From positions 1-64,000 of the forward strand of contig NZ_LGIS01000007.1 in the NCBI RefSeq assembly GCF_001187905.1: DNA of 64,000 nucleotides, written 5' to 3'. The notes below the pieces were generated by a model that was not told where the DNA came from, searched no databases, and was given only the letters and a program-made list of their open reading frames with translations. The translations under genes were made by a program, and so were the position numbers. Positions 38,814 through 49,257 of this stretch are shown one piece after another. Positions within the stretch are counted from its first letter, which is position 1; every line of letters starts with the position of its first letter. This DNA is from Pantoea sp. RIT-PI-b (GTDB lineage: Bacteria > Pseudomonadota > Gammaproteobacteria > Enterobacterales > Enterobacteriaceae).

Positions 38814-39531
38814 AAGCGCGGGTGCGAATCCACGAAAAGCGCGATTGGTAGCCGCTGTCAAAGTGGGTGTTGTAGCGATAGCTGGATCCCGACTCCGCCA
38901 TGCAATAAGTGCAAACCTTCAGCACCTCAATATGCTCAGCCTGAATACCGCGCTGTAACAATAATTCCCACGCCAGATGTGGCAAATCAAACCAAATTCC
39001 TTGCTGCTGTGCTTGCGCCTGCGGGCGAATGGCCTGTGCATTGTGTGGCTGCTGAGCTGACCACTTTAGGGGCGGAAGATCGGGACGATCCTGCATTTGC
39101 GTGACAAGATCCTGGCCCAGTTCATAGCAGCATGGACCGATGGCGGGACCGATGGCCACATGCAGCGTTTCGAGCCTGGCGCCCCGTGCTAACAGACGAT
39201 CGACGGCATTATGTAACACACCGCCCAGCGTGCCTTTTAATCCGGCGTGAACCGCCGCCACCTGATGCTGCTGCGTATCAGCAAATAAAACCGGCAAACA
39301 ATCGGCGGTATACACCGCTACCGGCAGATGATCTTCGCCAATCACGCCATCGGATTCACAACTTTTTGGCGGCAGATTTTGCTTAGCCAGCACCACGTTA
39401 GCGCTATGACGCTGCTGGCCATAAGCCGCATCGCTTGGAACCGGCTGACCAGCGGGTTGAAATGCGTATTCCAGCCAGGAAAATCCATCCAGCAGCGTTG
39501 ATCGTGGACCGCTGTGTTGGTGCTGTGTCAT
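38812..39531 (-). CDS. Polyphenol oxidase/laccase-domain (YfiH/PgeF family) protein
   Basis: This 239-residue protein of the Cu-oxidase_4/PgeF (YfiH) family carries the family's metal-site blocks: TADCLPVLFAD, AAVHAGLKGTLGGVL, AIGPAIGPCCYELG and, near the end, CTYCMAESGSSYRYN. PgeF acts in peptidoglycan quality control by removing misincorporated L-Ser from muropeptides; other members were described as purine nucleoside phosphorylases or laccases. The divergent C-terminus and its location away from rluD/clpB suggest a paralogue of housekeeping yfiH rather than that gene itself. Function inferred only at family level. Confidence 0.8.
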   Translation of the reverse strand: MTQHQHSGPRSTLLDGFSWLEYAFQPAGQPVPSDAAYGQQRHSANVVLAKQNLPPKSCESDGVIGEDHLPVAVYTADCLPVLFADTQQHQVAAVHAGLKGTLGGVLHNAVDRLLARGARLETLHVAIGPAIGPCCYELGQDLVTQMQDRPDLPPLKWSAQQPHNAQAIRPQAQAQQQGIWFDLPHLAWELLLQRGIQAEHIEVLKVCTYCMAESGSSYRYNTHFDSGYQSRFSWIRTRA

Positions 39532-39640
39532 AAGTCTCTCCTCTTATAAAACGGCGTTATTCTGGTGCCCACAGCTTACGTTAACTGCTACATTTTTAAA
39601 GCTTTACAAAAACTGACCCTAATCACTTAAGGATGAAATG

Positions 39641-40450
39641 ATGAAAAAAACCACCTTGCTGGCGGCGTCCGGCTTAATGGCGTTAGCGCTGTCAGGCTGT
39701 GCGCAAACCTCAAACCAGCAGGCGCAGCAACAGCTCGGTCAGCAGTCGGTACTGGCAGTAAACTGGTTCCAGCAATCCGGCGAGTATCAGGCATTGAGCT
39801 GGCAGGCCTTTAACTCAGCGCGCATGGCGTTTGATCAGGCGCCATCGCTGGCGGGAAAACCCAAAGCGGTGATTGTCGATCTGGATGAAACGATGATTGA
39901 TAACAGCGCTTACAGCGCGTGGCAGGCGAAGAACGGTCAGCCATTCTCCGGCAAAACCTGGTCGGCATGGACCCAAGCGCGACAGGCAACGGCAGTTCCG
40001 GGCGCAGTGGAGTTCGCCAATTACGTCAACAGCCACGGCGGCACCATGTTCTATATCTCCAATCGCGATCAAAAGGATTACACCGCGACCGTTGAGAACC
40101 TGAATAAGTTGGGCTTCACCGGCGTTAGCGATAAAACCGTGCGTCTTAGCACCGGCAATTCGAATAAGCAGGAGCGCTTCGATGCGGTGAAAAATGCCGG
40201 TTATAACGTGGTGCTGTACGTCGGCGATAATCTGAATGATTTTGGTGGTGCGACCTGGCATCAGGGGAATGCTCAGCGGCAGCAGTTTGTCAGTCTCAAC
40301 CATCAACGTTTTGGCACTCAATTCATTGTATTGCCGAATCCGCTGTATGGTGACTGGGAAAGTGGTATGGCAGAAAACTATAACAAGCTGACACCTCAAC
40401 AGCAGTTGCAGGTGCGTGATGCGCGCATGAAAGCGTGGAACGGTAAATAG
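39641..40450 (+). CDS. Class C acid phosphatase, lipoprotein e(P4) family (HAD superfamily)
   Basis: This lipoprotein of about 269 residues has a lipobox LALSGC and a HAD phosphatase domain with the nucleophile motif VDLDETMIDNS, FYISNRDQKD and VGDNLNDFGG. It is related to Haemophilus e(P4)/Hel, a 5'-nucleotidase that dephosphorylates NMN and other nucleotides at the cell surface. Two Met codons are adjacent; the inner one has better spacing to AAGGATG. It has its own terminator-like hairpin downstream and no obvious operon partner. Confidence 0.88.
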   Translation: MKKTTLLAASGLMALALSGCAQTSNQQAQQQLGQQSVLAVNWFQQSGEYQALSWQAFNSARMAFDQAPSLAGKPKAVIVDLDETMIDNSAYSAWQAKNGQPFSGKTWSAWTQARQATAVPGAVEFANYVNSHGGTMFYISNRDQKDYTATVENLNKLGFTGVSDKTVRLSTGNSNKQERFDAVKNAGYNVVLYVGDNLNDFGGATWHQGNAQRQQFVSLNHQRFGTQFIVLPNPLYGDWESGMAENYNKLTPQQQLQVRDARMKAWNGK

Positions 40451-40466
40451 TTCGTCAAGCGAAATA

Positions 40467-40500
40467 GCGCCTGTCCTTGCAGGCGCATTTGTGCCCTCTT
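40467..40500 (+). terminator. Terminator after the e(P4)-type phosphatase gene
   Basis: GCGCCTG and CAGGCGC arms separated by TCCTTG are followed by ATTTGT, about 16 bp past the stop codon. The T-run is weak. Confidence 0.6.
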
Positions 40501-41131
40501 CAGGTCCAGTCATATTTACTTTTTCATGTAACTATTATTCCCCTCATTATTTTCCTGATCTCTTGCTTAATATATGCGCTGTGAATGGTGAAATATATTG
40601 CCTAATGGGCGGTAAGGTAGTGAATCACGCTAATCATAAATTTTTTAATTAAGATTTCTCTCAACACAAAATGTTTAAATTAACGAATAAATAGGAAGGC
40701 ACAGTGTTGATGTGTGTATATTTTTGTAATGGTATAAAGAATATAACATTAATTTCTTACCCTATTTATTTGTTATCAATGCATATTATTTGAATTATGC
40801 ATAATGCGCTCACTTGCATAACATTACTTAAATTATACATTTGTTGAATCTATTTTTACAAAATAGCCATGTATGGCGACCGTATAAATATTCCTGATGC
40901 AACTCTATCCATAAGCGTCTATAAACAATTTTTGTGAGGAAGTTCTGCTTTCATCCTCAATTGTTCTCAATAGCCGCGTTTAATGACGACGCTATTCCCT
41001 GAAAGCGATATTTTTAAACGTTGAGAGAAGATTATTGTGATGACCCTAAAACCTTTATTAGCGAAAAATCGCAGGTGGGCTTTGCCGCTCTGCAAGCGGT
41101 TAATTACCCTTTGTGCAGAGGAAGATACGCC
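40501..41131. other. AT-rich intergenic region upstream of the SulP gene
   Basis: About 630 bp, strongly AT-rich from 40510 to 40970, with no credible gene. A degenerate copy of the GCCAT-N2-ATGGC palindrome seen in the 19529-20262 element occurs at about 40865 (GCCATGTATGGCGACC). The remainder probably contains the SulP promoter and leader. I see nothing else recognisable. Confidence 0.55.
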
Positions 41132-42607
41132 ATGAATTTAAACACGCTTCGTCAGGATATTCCGGCTGGTTTGGTGGTGTTTCTGGTGGCGCTGCCGCTG
41201 TGTCTTGGTATCGCTCAGGCTAGCGGACTGCCACCCTTTGCTGGTCTGCTTACCGGCGTGATTGGCGGTTTGCTGGTCACTGCGCTGAGCCCTTCGCGCT
41301 TTGCGGTCAGCGGTCCGGCGGCGGGATTAGTCACTATTGTGGTCGCGTCGATCGCGACGCTAGGCAGTTTTTCTGCCTTTCTCACCGCGCTTATTCTGGC
41401 GGGTGGATTGCAGTGCCTATTTGGCTTATTACGTGCCGGACGTTTTATCACGCTGGTACCGAGTAGCGTCATTAAAGGCATGCTGGCGGCAATTGGTATT
41501 TTGCTGATTATGCAGCAAATTCCGGTGGCACTGGGTGCCGCGGGAGACGTCGAATTAATTTCGCTGGTGAACGGTGAGTTTCAGTTCTCAAGCAGTGCAA
41601 TGTTGGTTGCCGGCACTGGCCTGATCATCCTCTGGTTGTGGACCACGCCGCTGATCAAATCGGTGAAGGCCCTGAACTGGATGCCCGGTCCGCTGGTGGC
41701 GGTACTGGTGGGTTGTGCTGCGACGGTGTTTGGCGAGCGCATGTTTCCTTCACTGGCAGAAAGCTTGCCGCGTATCGCACTGCCGGCCTTCGATAGCATG
41801 TCAGCGTTGGTGGCAGAACTGGAAACGCCAGATTGGCAAGCATGGCGGAATCCTTCGGTGTGGATGGTGGCGATAACCCTGGCGCTGGTGGCGAGTCTTG
41901 AAACACTGCTGAGTCAGGAAGCGCTAAAAAAACTGCGTCCGCAGCATCCTGCGCCATCGCCCAACAGAGAGATGTTTGCTCAGGGAATGGGTAATTTGGC
42001 CGCCGGTTTCCTCGGCGCAATGCCCATTACCGCGGTGATTGTGCGCAGCTCGGTTAACGTCAGTGCGGGGGCGCAAACTAAGCTCTCCATCCTGATTCAT
42101 GGTGGGCTGCTGCTGATCTGCGGCTTGTGGTTTAGCCATCTGCTGAATGCTATCCCGCTTGCCAGTCTGGCGGCCGTGCTGCTTTATACCGGCTATAAGC
42201 TGGCTACGCCACGCCTGTTCATTGAGCAGATGCGCATGGGGCCACAGCAATATGTGCCATTCCTTGCCACTATCGGCGGCATTATCGTATTTGGCATGCT
42301 GGCCGGCATCGGAATTGGCATCGCGACGCAAATTCTTTGCAGTATCTATAAAAGCCATCGCAATGCATTGCAGCTCACGCGTTATGACGATCATTACGTA
42401 TTACGCTTCCAGCAAAATCTGACCTTTATGCATAATCCGAAACTGCAGGGATTACTGGCAGAGATTCCGGAAAACAGCGTGGTGGTTGCCGAGCACGATA
42501 ACGCTAAATATATGGATCCGGATGTGAAGGCTGTGCTGCAAGACTTTGGCGAAAACGCGCGCCAACGTGGCATTCGCCTCAGTCAGTGGCCTGTGGCGTT
42601 GAAATAA
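41132..42607 (+). CDS. SulP-family inorganic anion transporter
   Basis: This 491-residue SulP (SLC26-type) transporter has about 10-12 membrane segments (LRQDIPAGLVVFLVALPLCLGIAQASG at the start, VSGPAAGLVTIVV, GFLGAMPITAVIVRSSVNV). A short C-terminal region (about 405-491) corresponds to a reduced STAS-like domain. Family members carry sulfate, bicarbonate or dicarboxylates, and the substrate cannot be fixed here. No carbonic anhydrase is adjacent. The ATG at 41132 with AGAGGAAG upstream was chosen over the longer open frame from 41021. Confidence 0.87.
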   Translation: MNLNTLRQDIPAGLVVFLVALPLCLGIAQASGLPPFAGLLTGVIGGLLVTALSPSRFAVSGPAAGLVTIVVASIATLGSFSAFLTALILAGGLQCLFGLLRAGRFITLVPSSVIKGMLAAIGILLIMQQIPVALGAAGDVELISLVNGEFQFSSSAMLVAGTGLIILWLWTTPLIKSVKALNWMPGPLVAVLVGCAATVFGERMFPSLAESLPRIALPAFDSMSALVAELETPDWQAWRNPSVWMVAITLALVASLETLLSQEALKKLRPQHPAPSPNREMFAQGMGNLAAGFLGAMPITAVIVRSSVNVSAGAQTKLSILIHGGLLLICGLWFSHLLNAIPLASLAAVLLYTGYKLATPRLFIEQMRMGPQQYVPFLATIGGIIVFGMLAGIGIGIATQILCSIYKSHRNALQLTRYDDHYVLRFQQNLTFMHNPKLQGLLAEIPENSVVVAEHDNAKYMDPDVKAVLQDFGENARQRGIRLSQWPVALK

Positions 42608-42642
42608 CCCTTAATCCTGGCATTAACGGTAGTTTTGAAAGT

Positions 42643-42678
42643 AAAAATCGGATATCTCGGATAGCCGATTTTTTTATT
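42643..42678 (+). terminator. Terminator of the SulP gene
   Basis: AAAATCGG and CCGATTTT arms enclose an imperfect TATC/GATA stem and run into TTTTTTATTTA, 36 bp past the stop codon. Confidence 0.85.
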
Positions 42679-42847
42679 TACAGGGCATAATTGCCGCCGG
42701 CTTGATCTTTTGTCTCTGGCGTTCCCACCCTGCCATTTGGTTTCCATGCTGTTTTCATGGCAGATTGAGCGCCGTCCAGCCGCAGAGTAGGATGACGAAC
42801 ACTTGCTTAATTACCGAATCATCGCGCGGTTATTTCAGGTTTAATGC

Positions 42848-44326
42848 TTGCTGATGCCCATGGCTGATGGCAGCAATTTCTACGTTACAGGGTTCAGACG
42901 TATGCGCGTTATGCTGTTTGAAGAGAATAATTTAAAAAAGAATACTCTCACGCTGTTCTTCATTACGCTTTTTTTCTGCTTTATTGGCAGCCATTTGCGC
43001 ATCCCGCAAGAGTTTTCACTGTTCTGGCCGGTGAATGCATTGGTCGCCGGTTTAATGGTGCGTAATCCGTTTTTGCACACCACTTCCAGCTATCTGGTGT
43101 GCTTCAGTGCGATGATTTTTAACGACACGGTATTTTCCGGCTGGGCGCTGCCTGCGTTTACCGTGAATTTTGCCAATATTCTTTTTATCCTCGTCTCGGT
43201 CAGTATGCTGATCAAACATCTGCAACGTCCTTCTGCTAACAGCCAGGTGGTCAATGCCATGCGCATTTTCCCAGCCTGTTTTCTCGGCGCGGCGGCTTGC
43301 GCAACCTGGGGGGCATGGGCGCAGGATATCGACTTCAATGCGCGTTTTATCGTGGCGTGGGGCGACTGGTTTAGCGAGCAATTCTCAACGTCGCTGATGT
43401 TGCTACCGGTCATGCTGGCGCGTCCGCTGCGCACCGTAGCGCCGCGTACCTTGCTGCATCCGGGCAAACTGTTGCCACTGGCAGCGGTGATCCTGTCGCT
43501 GACCGTGGGCGCATTGATTGGCGGCGCAGGCAGCCTGACATTCCCGGTGCCAGCGCTGATCTGGTGTGCAATTGTGTTGCCCATTCCGCTGACCAGCCTG
43601 GTGATCCTCATCACCGGCATCACCGAGATTGTATTAGTGTCGCATGGCGTGATGAACATTCAGGGCGACGACGCGCTACTACCGATTAGCCACCTCACTT
43701 CAGCCCGCCTTGGCGTGGCCACTGTCGCGCTGAGTCCATTGTTGGTGGCGGTGAGCATGGACGCGATTCGGCAGTTGAATCATCGTCTCGCATTACGAGC
43801 AAATTTTGATTTTCTCACTCAGCTACTCTCGCGTTCTGGCCTGTATGAGAGCCTGAGAAATGAGCCATTTTCACTGCAGCGTGAAGCGGGCGTGGTGATG
43901 CTGGATGTCGACTATTTCAAAGCCATTAATGACAATTTTGGTCATGATGCCGGAGATTGCGTGCTGGAAGAGATTGCGCGTCGTATTCAGCGGGTAGTGG
44001 GCAATCGCGGTATGGTTTGTCGCTTTGGCGGGGAGGAGTTTGTGATAGTGGTTTTCGACTGCAATCACAGCCAGCTGTACCAACTGGCCGAAACGGTGCG
44101 TCAGGCGATGGTGAAAGAGAAGTTCTGGATTCAGGGCAACACGGTGACGGTGACAGCCAGCTTAGGTCTGGCGCGCGGCAGTGCGCAGAGCGAACGTGAG
44201 TGGCCCGGCGTAATTAACCGTTTAGTGTCAGCGGCGGATAAAAACCTCTACCTCGCCAAGCGCAATGGCCGTAATCAAACCTCACCGGCGATGGAGCCGC
44301 GCAGCATGATGCATGACGTGGCCTGA
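42848..44326 (+). CDS. MASE1-type membrane diguanylate cyclase (GGDEF)
   Basis: This protein has up to 492 residues: an N-terminal MASE1-like block of about eight membrane helices (about 32-310) and a C-terminal GGDEF domain (about 325-475) with the active-site variant CRFGGEEF and FDFLTQLLSRSGLY at its start. It should make c-di-GMP from GTP at the inner membrane. The RxxD product-inhibition site normally five residues before GGDEF is replaced by GNRG, so feedback inhibition is probably absent. The start is unclear: ATG at 42902 or 42911 may be used, as none has a strong ribosome-binding site. Confidence 0.85.
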   Translation: MLMPMADGSNFYVTGFRRMRVMLFEENNLKKNTLTLFFITLFFCFIGSHLRIPQEFSLFWPVNALVAGLMVRNPFLHTTSSYLVCFSAMIFNDTVFSGWALPAFTVNFANILFILVSVSMLIKHLQRPSANSQVVNAMRIFPACFLGAAACATWGAWAQDIDFNARFIVAWGDWFSEQFSTSLMLLPVMLARPLRTVAPRTLLHPGKLLPLAAVILSLTVGALIGGAGSLTFPVPALIWCAIVLPIPLTSLVILITGITEIVLVSHGVMNIQGDDALLPISHLTSARLGVATVALSPLLVAVSMDAIRQLNHRLALRANFDFLTQLLSRSGLYESLRNEPFSLQREAGVVMLDVDYFKAINDNFGHDAGDCVLEEIARRIQRVVGNRGMVCRFGGEEFVIVVFDCNHSQLYQLAETVRQAMVKEKFWIQGNTVTVTASLGLARGSAQSEREWPGVINRLVSAADKNLYLAKRNGRNQTSPAMEPRSMMHDVA

Positions 44327-44342
44327 GCCACGTCACACTTGA

Positions 44343-45437
44343 CTACACGCTGCTTTTCAACTGGCTGCTCTGCTGATGGCGCTGCTGCGCCAGCTCAATC
44401 AGGCGAGTTATCAAATCGCTGTAGCTCAAACCCGCAGCCTGCCATAACTTTGGATACATACTGATGTTGGTGAAGCCAGGTAAGGTATTCACTTCGTTGA
44501 CAATAATCTCGCCATCATCCTGCAGGAACACATCCACGCGCGCCATGCCAAAACACTCCAGCGCCTGGAATGCGGTGATCGCCACGGCGCGAATCGCCTC
44601 GCTGGCTTCGTCACTGATGGCGGCGGGAACCACCACCTGCGCACCGCTTTCGCTGATGTATTTAGTGTCGTAGGAGTAGAAAGCATCGTGCACCACGACC
44701 TCACCACAGGGACTGGCTTGCGGGGACTCATTACCCAACACGGCGCATTCGATTTCGCGTCCTTTGATACCTTGCTCAATCAGGACCTTACGATCGAAAG
44801 TAAAGGCGAGGTCCAGCGCGACATCAAACGCTTCCAGGCTATCGACTTTACTCACCCCGACCGAAGAACCCTGGTTCGCGGGTTTGATAAACAGCGGCAA
44901 GCCAAAGCGGGCAATCACCGCTTGGGCATCGACATGGGCACGTTGTGTCTGGATCACACTCAGCCACGGTGCCACCTTGAGTCCCGCATCGCGTAGCAGA
45001 CGTTTGGTGAAATCCTTATCCATGCTGACCGCAGAACCGAGCACGTCAGAACCGACAAACGGCAGATTGGCCATGCGCAATAAACCCTGCAGCGATCCAT
45101 CTTCGCCCAGCGTACCGTGCACGATCGGGAAAATCACATCCAGCTGTGAGAGCGGTTGCGCTTGCTGACGGGTAATCAGCTGCTGAGAAGAGCTGCCAGG
45201 TACCAGCGCGACATGTTCACCTGAACGATTGAGGGCAATCAGCGCCGGATTCTCGGCGTTGAGCAAGAACCCTGACGCATCATTCAGATGCCACTCCCCC
45301 TGCTTATCAATCCCCAGTAAAACCACCTCATATTTACTCTTATCGATGGCTTCGAGGATATTTTTGGCTGACTGTAATGACACTTCGTGCTCGGCCGACT
45401 TGCCACCAAACACAACTCCTATCCGCTGTTTTGCCAT
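44343..45437 (-). CDS. ddlA: D-alanine--D-alanine ligase A
   Basis: This 364-residue ATP-grasp ligase joins two D-Ala for peptidoglycan precursor synthesis. It has [20 protein letters not shown] at the N-terminus, [18 protein letters not shown] in the centre, and the ATP/Mg site [22 protein letters not shown] near the C-terminus. The length equals that of E. coli DdlA. The start at 45437 ([12 protein letters not shown]) was chosen over a frame extending to 45644. It is divergent from the type I secretion operon. Confidence 0.95.
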   Translation of the reverse strand: MAKQRIGVVFGGKSAEHEVSLQSAKNILEAIDKSKYEVVLLGIDKQGEWHLNDASGFLLNAENPALIALNRSGEHVALVPGSSSQQLITRQQAQPLSQLDVIFPIVHGTLGEDGSLQGLLRMANLPFVGSDVLGSAVSMDKDFTKRLLRDAGLKVAPWLSVIQTQRAHVDAQAVIARFGLPLFIKPANQGSSVGVSKVDSLEAFDVALDLAFTFDRKVLIEQGIKGREIECAVLGNESPQASPCGEVVVHDAFYSYDTKYISESGAQVVVPAAISDEASEAIRAVAITAFQALECFGMARVDVFLQDDGEIIVNEVNTLPGFTNISMYPKLWQAAGLSYSDLITRLIELAQQRHQQSSQLKSSV

Positions 45438-45652
45438 TGCTAATTGTCCGATTGCTATCAAGCGAGCCAGTAAGATAACACGCCTAGGACAGCCATCAAC
45501 AGCCCTGCGATTATCGTTATAAAAGAGCGGCATAAAGCCCACCGCAGCGCCCCCAGTCATGAGTTTAAACAAATATTCATAACCGTTTGAGACAAGTCTT
45601 GGACGGCTTAAAACCTGCCTTCTGTCAGAATTTTCCCAATTCAAACAGGTAC

Positions 45653-45682
45653 AACGGTGGGCAATCTGCTCACCGTTTTTTG
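45653..45682 (+). terminator. Terminator-like hairpin in the leader of the type I secretion operon
   Basis: AACGGTG and CACCGTT arms plus an inner GCA/TGC stem (mismatch between) surround ATC and run straight into six T. This intrinsic terminator ends only 23 bp before the first gene, so transcription of the operon must read through it or start very close. It could be the end of a short leader transcript and a point of attenuation. Confidence 0.7.
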
Positions 45683-45704
45683 TCAGGTTTACAGGAGTCG
45701 GGAA

Positions 45705-48014
45705 ATGGTCGACCAGAAGCAGGATGCTGTGGAGCAGGATGCGCGTTCTGTTGCTCGTATTGAAACCACGGTAGATGACACGTTGTTAAAAAGCGTGGCT
45801 TGGATCTGCAAACACTACAAACGCGAGAAAAGTGAAGAAGCGCTGGTGGCCGGTTTGCCAAAAGCGACATTGCTCTCACCCTCACAGGCCATGACTGCGC
45901 TAGAGAATGCGGGTATCACCGGCGGCATGGTGGAGCGGCGTCTGCAAGATTTACCGGAACAACTGATGCCGATGATTCTGCTGCGCAAAGAGGGCGGCGG
46001 GTGCATTGTGCTGTCGCGCCGCATTCATACCAATGAGGAGAATCAGCGCGAACTGCGTTTCCAGTTGGTGATGCCAGAAGTCAGTGCCTCTGCTGTCGAG
46101 ATGAGCATGGCGGAACTTTATGAGATCTACGCTGGCTTTGCCGTGATGGCAAAACCGACAGCGGTGGTGGATGAACGCGCCAGCGAAATGTTGCCGGAAG
46201 TGAAAGGCCACTGGCTGTTTTCCACACTGTGGCGCTATCGACGCTACTACCGCAGTGCGGCAATTGCGGCTGTGTTGATTAACGTTTTAGCGCTCTCCAG
46301 CATCTTCTTCACCATGAACGTTTATGACCGCGTGGTGCCAAATCAGGCGTTTGTGACGCTGTGGTCGCTGGCGATTGGCGTCACCATCGCCATGGTGTTT
46401 GAAGCGGTAACGCGCTTTGTACGTGCTCATCTGCTGGATATGGCCGGTAAAAAAGCCGATCTGGTGCTGGGTAGCATGCTGTTCCGCCAGGCACTCTCAA
46501 TCCAGATGGAACATAAACCGGCTTCTTCCGGTACGTTTGCCAACCAAATCCGTGAGTACGAATCCGTGCGCGACTTTGTGGCCTCGGCGACGCTGGCAGC
46601 CATTTCCGATCTGCCCTTCATTCTGATGTTTGTCGGCGTCATTTTCTTCATTAGCGGTCCGCTGGCCATCATCCCTCTGATGATGATCCCCATGATCATC
46701 ATCGTCAGTGCCGCGATCCAGTGGCCGCTGGCGCGCATCATGAAAGAGAACTTGCGAGATGCTTCGCTTAAACAAGGCGTGCTGATTGAGTCGGTTGAAG
46801 GCATGGAAACGCTGAAAGCCGTTGGTGGTGAAGCGCATATGCAGCGTCGTTGGGAAAACTTCAGCGCGCTGCAATCAGCTAACTCGATGAAATCAAAACG
46901 TTACTCGACGCTGGCAACCGGTGTGGTGACGTTCCTACAGCAATTCCAGACGGTAATGTTGGTCGTAGCCGGTGTTTATCTGATTAACGAAGGCACTTTT
47001 ACCATGGGTGCAATGATCGCGACCGTCATGCTCGCCAGCCGTGCCACCGGTCCACTCGGTCAGGTAATTGGCCTGGCAGTTCGCTATCAGCAGGCAAAGG
47101 CGGCATTAACCTCGTTAAACAAGCTGATGGAAATGCCCGTCGATCGCGACAGCAGTAAAACCTACCTCACGGATCCTCCGCTGAGTGGTGAGATCACGCT
47201 GAGCAACGTCAACTTCTCCTATCCGGCTCCGCCGATGAAGCCCAATCCGGAGATCCTCAAAGATATCTCGTTAAGCATCAAAGCCGGAGAGCGTGTGGCG
47301 ATTCTGGGTCGTATCGGCAGCGGCAAGTCCACCTTGCTACGTGTAATGGCGCGTTTGTACCAACCCGTGCAAGGACAGATATCCGCCGATGGTCTGGATG
47401 TGAACCAGATTGATCCGGCGGACTGGCGTAAAGCGGTGGGTTTTGTCGGCCAGGATGCACGTCTTTTCTACGGCACGCTGCGCGAAAACGTCATGATTGG
47501 GCGTCCAGATGCGACGGCCAATGAGCTGCTGCGCGTGCTTAATCTCACCGGTTTGGATCATGTCGCCGCACGTCACCCGAGTGGGATCAATCTGACGGTA
47601 GGAGAGGGCGGTGAAGGTTTGTCCGGCGGTCAGCGTCAGCTGGTTTCCCTGGCAAGAACGCTGTTAACGCGCCCTAAAGTGCTACTGATGGATGAGCCGA
47701 CCAGCGCAATGGACAGCATGACTGAAAACCAATTCCTGGCGCATTTACGTCGTGCCAGTGAAGGACACACGCTGATTGTGGTGACGCACCGTCCGTCCAT
47801 TCTGGCGCTGGTTGATCGCATCATCGTGGTGGAAGAGGGAAAAGTGGTCGCAGACGGCCCGAAAGATCAGGTTCTGGCCGCGCTGGAAGGAAAAAATAAA
47901 GTTCGTCGGCCGCGTCAGGCAGTTGAACAGGTAGTGGATGCCCCAGCCCCCGCAAACGATGCTTCGGCAGTGTCAGCGCCGGTGGAAGCAGCAGCAGAGG
48001 AGGCTGCAGTATGA
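45705..48014 (+). CDS. Type I secretion ABC transporter (LapB-like, C39-like N-terminal domain)
   Basis: This inner-membrane ATPase of about 769 residues drives type I secretion. It has an N-terminal C39-peptidase-like domain (about 25-150) without a convincing catalytic triad, a six-helix membrane domain (about 195-480) and a nucleotide-binding domain (about 500-735) with [19 protein letters not shown] and VLLMDEP. The C-terminus ends in a long Ala/Pro/Glu-rich tail. It resembles LapB and other exporters of large RTX adhesins. The ATG at 45705 has ACAGGAGTCGG upstream. The stop overlaps the adaptor gene (ATGA). Confidence 0.9.
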   Translation: MVDQKQDAVEQDARSVARIETTVDDTLLKSVAWICKHYKREKSEEALVAGLPKATLLSPSQAMTALENAGITGGMVERRLQDLPEQLMPMILLRKEGGGCIVLSRRIHTNEENQRELRFQLVMPEVSASAVEMSMAELYEIYAGFAVMAKPTAVVDERASEMLPEVKGHWLFSTLWRYRRYYRSAAIAAVLINVLALSSIFFTMNVYDRVVPNQAFVTLWSLAIGVTIAMVFEAVTRFVRAHLLDMAGKKADLVLGSMLFRQALSIQMEHKPASSGTFANQIREYESVRDFVASATLAAISDLPFILMFVGVIFFISGPLAIIPLMMIPMIIIVSAAIQWPLARIMKENLRDASLKQGVLIESVEGMETLKAVGGEAHMQRRWENFSALQSANSMKSKRYSTLATGVVTFLQQFQTVMLVVAGVYLINEGTFTMGAMIATVMLASRATGPLGQVIGLAVRYQQAKAALTSLNKLMEMPVDRDSSKTYLTDPPLSGEITLSNVNFSYPAPPMKPNPEILKDISLSIKAGERVAILGRIGSGKSTLLRVMARLYQPVQGQISADGLDVNQIDPADWRKAVGFVGQDARLFYGTLRENVMIGRPDATANELLRVLNLTGLDHVAARHPSGINLTVGEGGEGLSGGQRQLVSLARTLLTRPKVLLMDEPTSAMDSMTENQFLAHLRRASEGHTLIVVTHRPSILALVDRIIVVEEGKVVADGPKDQVLAALEGKNKVRRPRQAVEQVVDAPAPANDASAVSAPVEAAAEEAAV

Positions 48015-49252
48015 GCAAATTAATGCCATGGCGTAAGAGCGCGAAAGGTCTTTCCGCTGCTGATGCCGAATTCATGAATGACGTCCAGGCTTCACTGCTG
48101 TCACAAACCACACCCGGTTCCAAGCTGGTGATGTGGATCATCATTGCGGTATTAGGTGTCGGCATTACCTGGGCCAACTACGCGCGAGTGGAAGAGATCA
48201 CCAAAGGAGATGGCAAAGTCATTTCTCGTAGCCGTGAACAGGTCATACAGAGCCTGGAAGGCGGCATTCTGGCTGAGATGAACGTGCGGGAAGGTACGGT
48301 GGTGGATCGCGGTGATGTGCTGCTGAAGATTGATCCGACGCGCGCGCAATCAAGCTACCGCGAAGTACTGAGCAAAGTAGTGGGTTTGAAAGGCAGCATT
48401 GCACGCTTGCGTGCAGAGGCTTATGAGCAGCCGTTGATGTTTGATGAGCAGGTAAAAAGCGATCCGGCCGTTGTCTCACAGGAAACCAAAGCCTATGAGT
48501 CACGTAAAAGGGCTTTGAATGACAGTGTTAACTCGCTGCAACGTAGTTATGCACTGTCGATGCGCGAGATTCGTCTGGCAGAGCCGCTCGCTGCTAAAGG
48601 TCTTTTGTCAGAAGTCGAATTGCTGCGAATGCAGCGTCAGGCGAACGACATTCAGGCGCAAATCGTTGAACGTCGTAACCGCTATCAGTCTGACGCTCAT
48701 GCAGAGCTGGCGCGTATGGAGCTTGAGCTGGGCCAGGTCAGTGAAAACCTTATTGGTCGTGCCGATATCGTTGAGCGTACCACCATTAACGCGCCGGTTC
48801 GCGGCACGGTGAAAAACGTGCGTGTTAATACCATCGGCGGGGTGATTCAGCCGGGCGAACATATTCTGGAAATCGTTCCTCTGGAAGAACAGCTGCTGGT
48901 AGAGGGAAAAATTCGTCCTTCGGATGTGGCATTCCTGCGCCCTGGTTTACCGGCCAAGGTAAAGATCACTGCCTACGACTTTGCAATCTACGGCGGGCTT
49001 GATGGACACGTGGAGTACATCAGTCCGGATACGTTGAAAGACGATCAGAAAGCCGCCAGTGGACGTCCGGATGATACCTACTATCGCGTATTAATTTTGA
49101 CGGATAAAAGCACCTTACATGCGGGCAATAAAGATCTGCCGATTATTCCCGGCATGATCGCTACCGTCGAGGTGCGCACGGGTGAGAAAACCATTCTCGA
49201 TTACCTGCTGAAGCCGGTCCTGAAAGCCAAAGAAGCATTCCGCGAGCGTTAA
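48011..49252 (+). CDS. Type I secretion membrane fusion protein (HlyD/LapC family)
   Basis: This 413-residue periplasmic adaptor has one N-terminal membrane helix (about 39-56), a lipoyl/coiled-coil hairpin (SLEGGILAEMNVREGTVVDRGDVLLKI through the long helical stretch to about residue 250) and a C-terminal beta-barrel (APVRGTVKNVRVNTIGGV, PGMIATVEVRTGEKTILDYL). It bridges the ABC exporter and the TolC-like channel. It starts inside the stop codon of the ABC gene and ends 5 bp before the outer-membrane gene. Confidence 0.92.
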   Translation: MSKLMPWRKSAKGLSAADAEFMNDVQASLLSQTTPGSKLVMWIIIAVLGVGITWANYARVEEITKGDGKVISRSREQVIQSLEGGILAEMNVREGTVVDRGDVLLKIDPTRAQSSYREVLSKVVGLKGSIARLRAEAYEQPLMFDEQVKSDPAVVSQETKAYESRKRALNDSVNSLQRSYALSMREIRLAEPLAAKGLLSEVELLRMQRQANDIQAQIVERRNRYQSDAHAELARMELELGQVSENLIGRADIVERTTINAPVRGTVKNVRVNTIGGVIQPGEHILEIVPLEEQLLVEGKIRPSDVAFLRPGLPAKVKITAYDFAIYGGLDGHVEYISPDTLKDDQKAASGRPDDTYYRVLILTDKSTLHAGNKDLPIIPGMIATVEVRTGEKTILDYLLKPVLKAKEAFRER

Positions 49253-49257
49253 TAATC

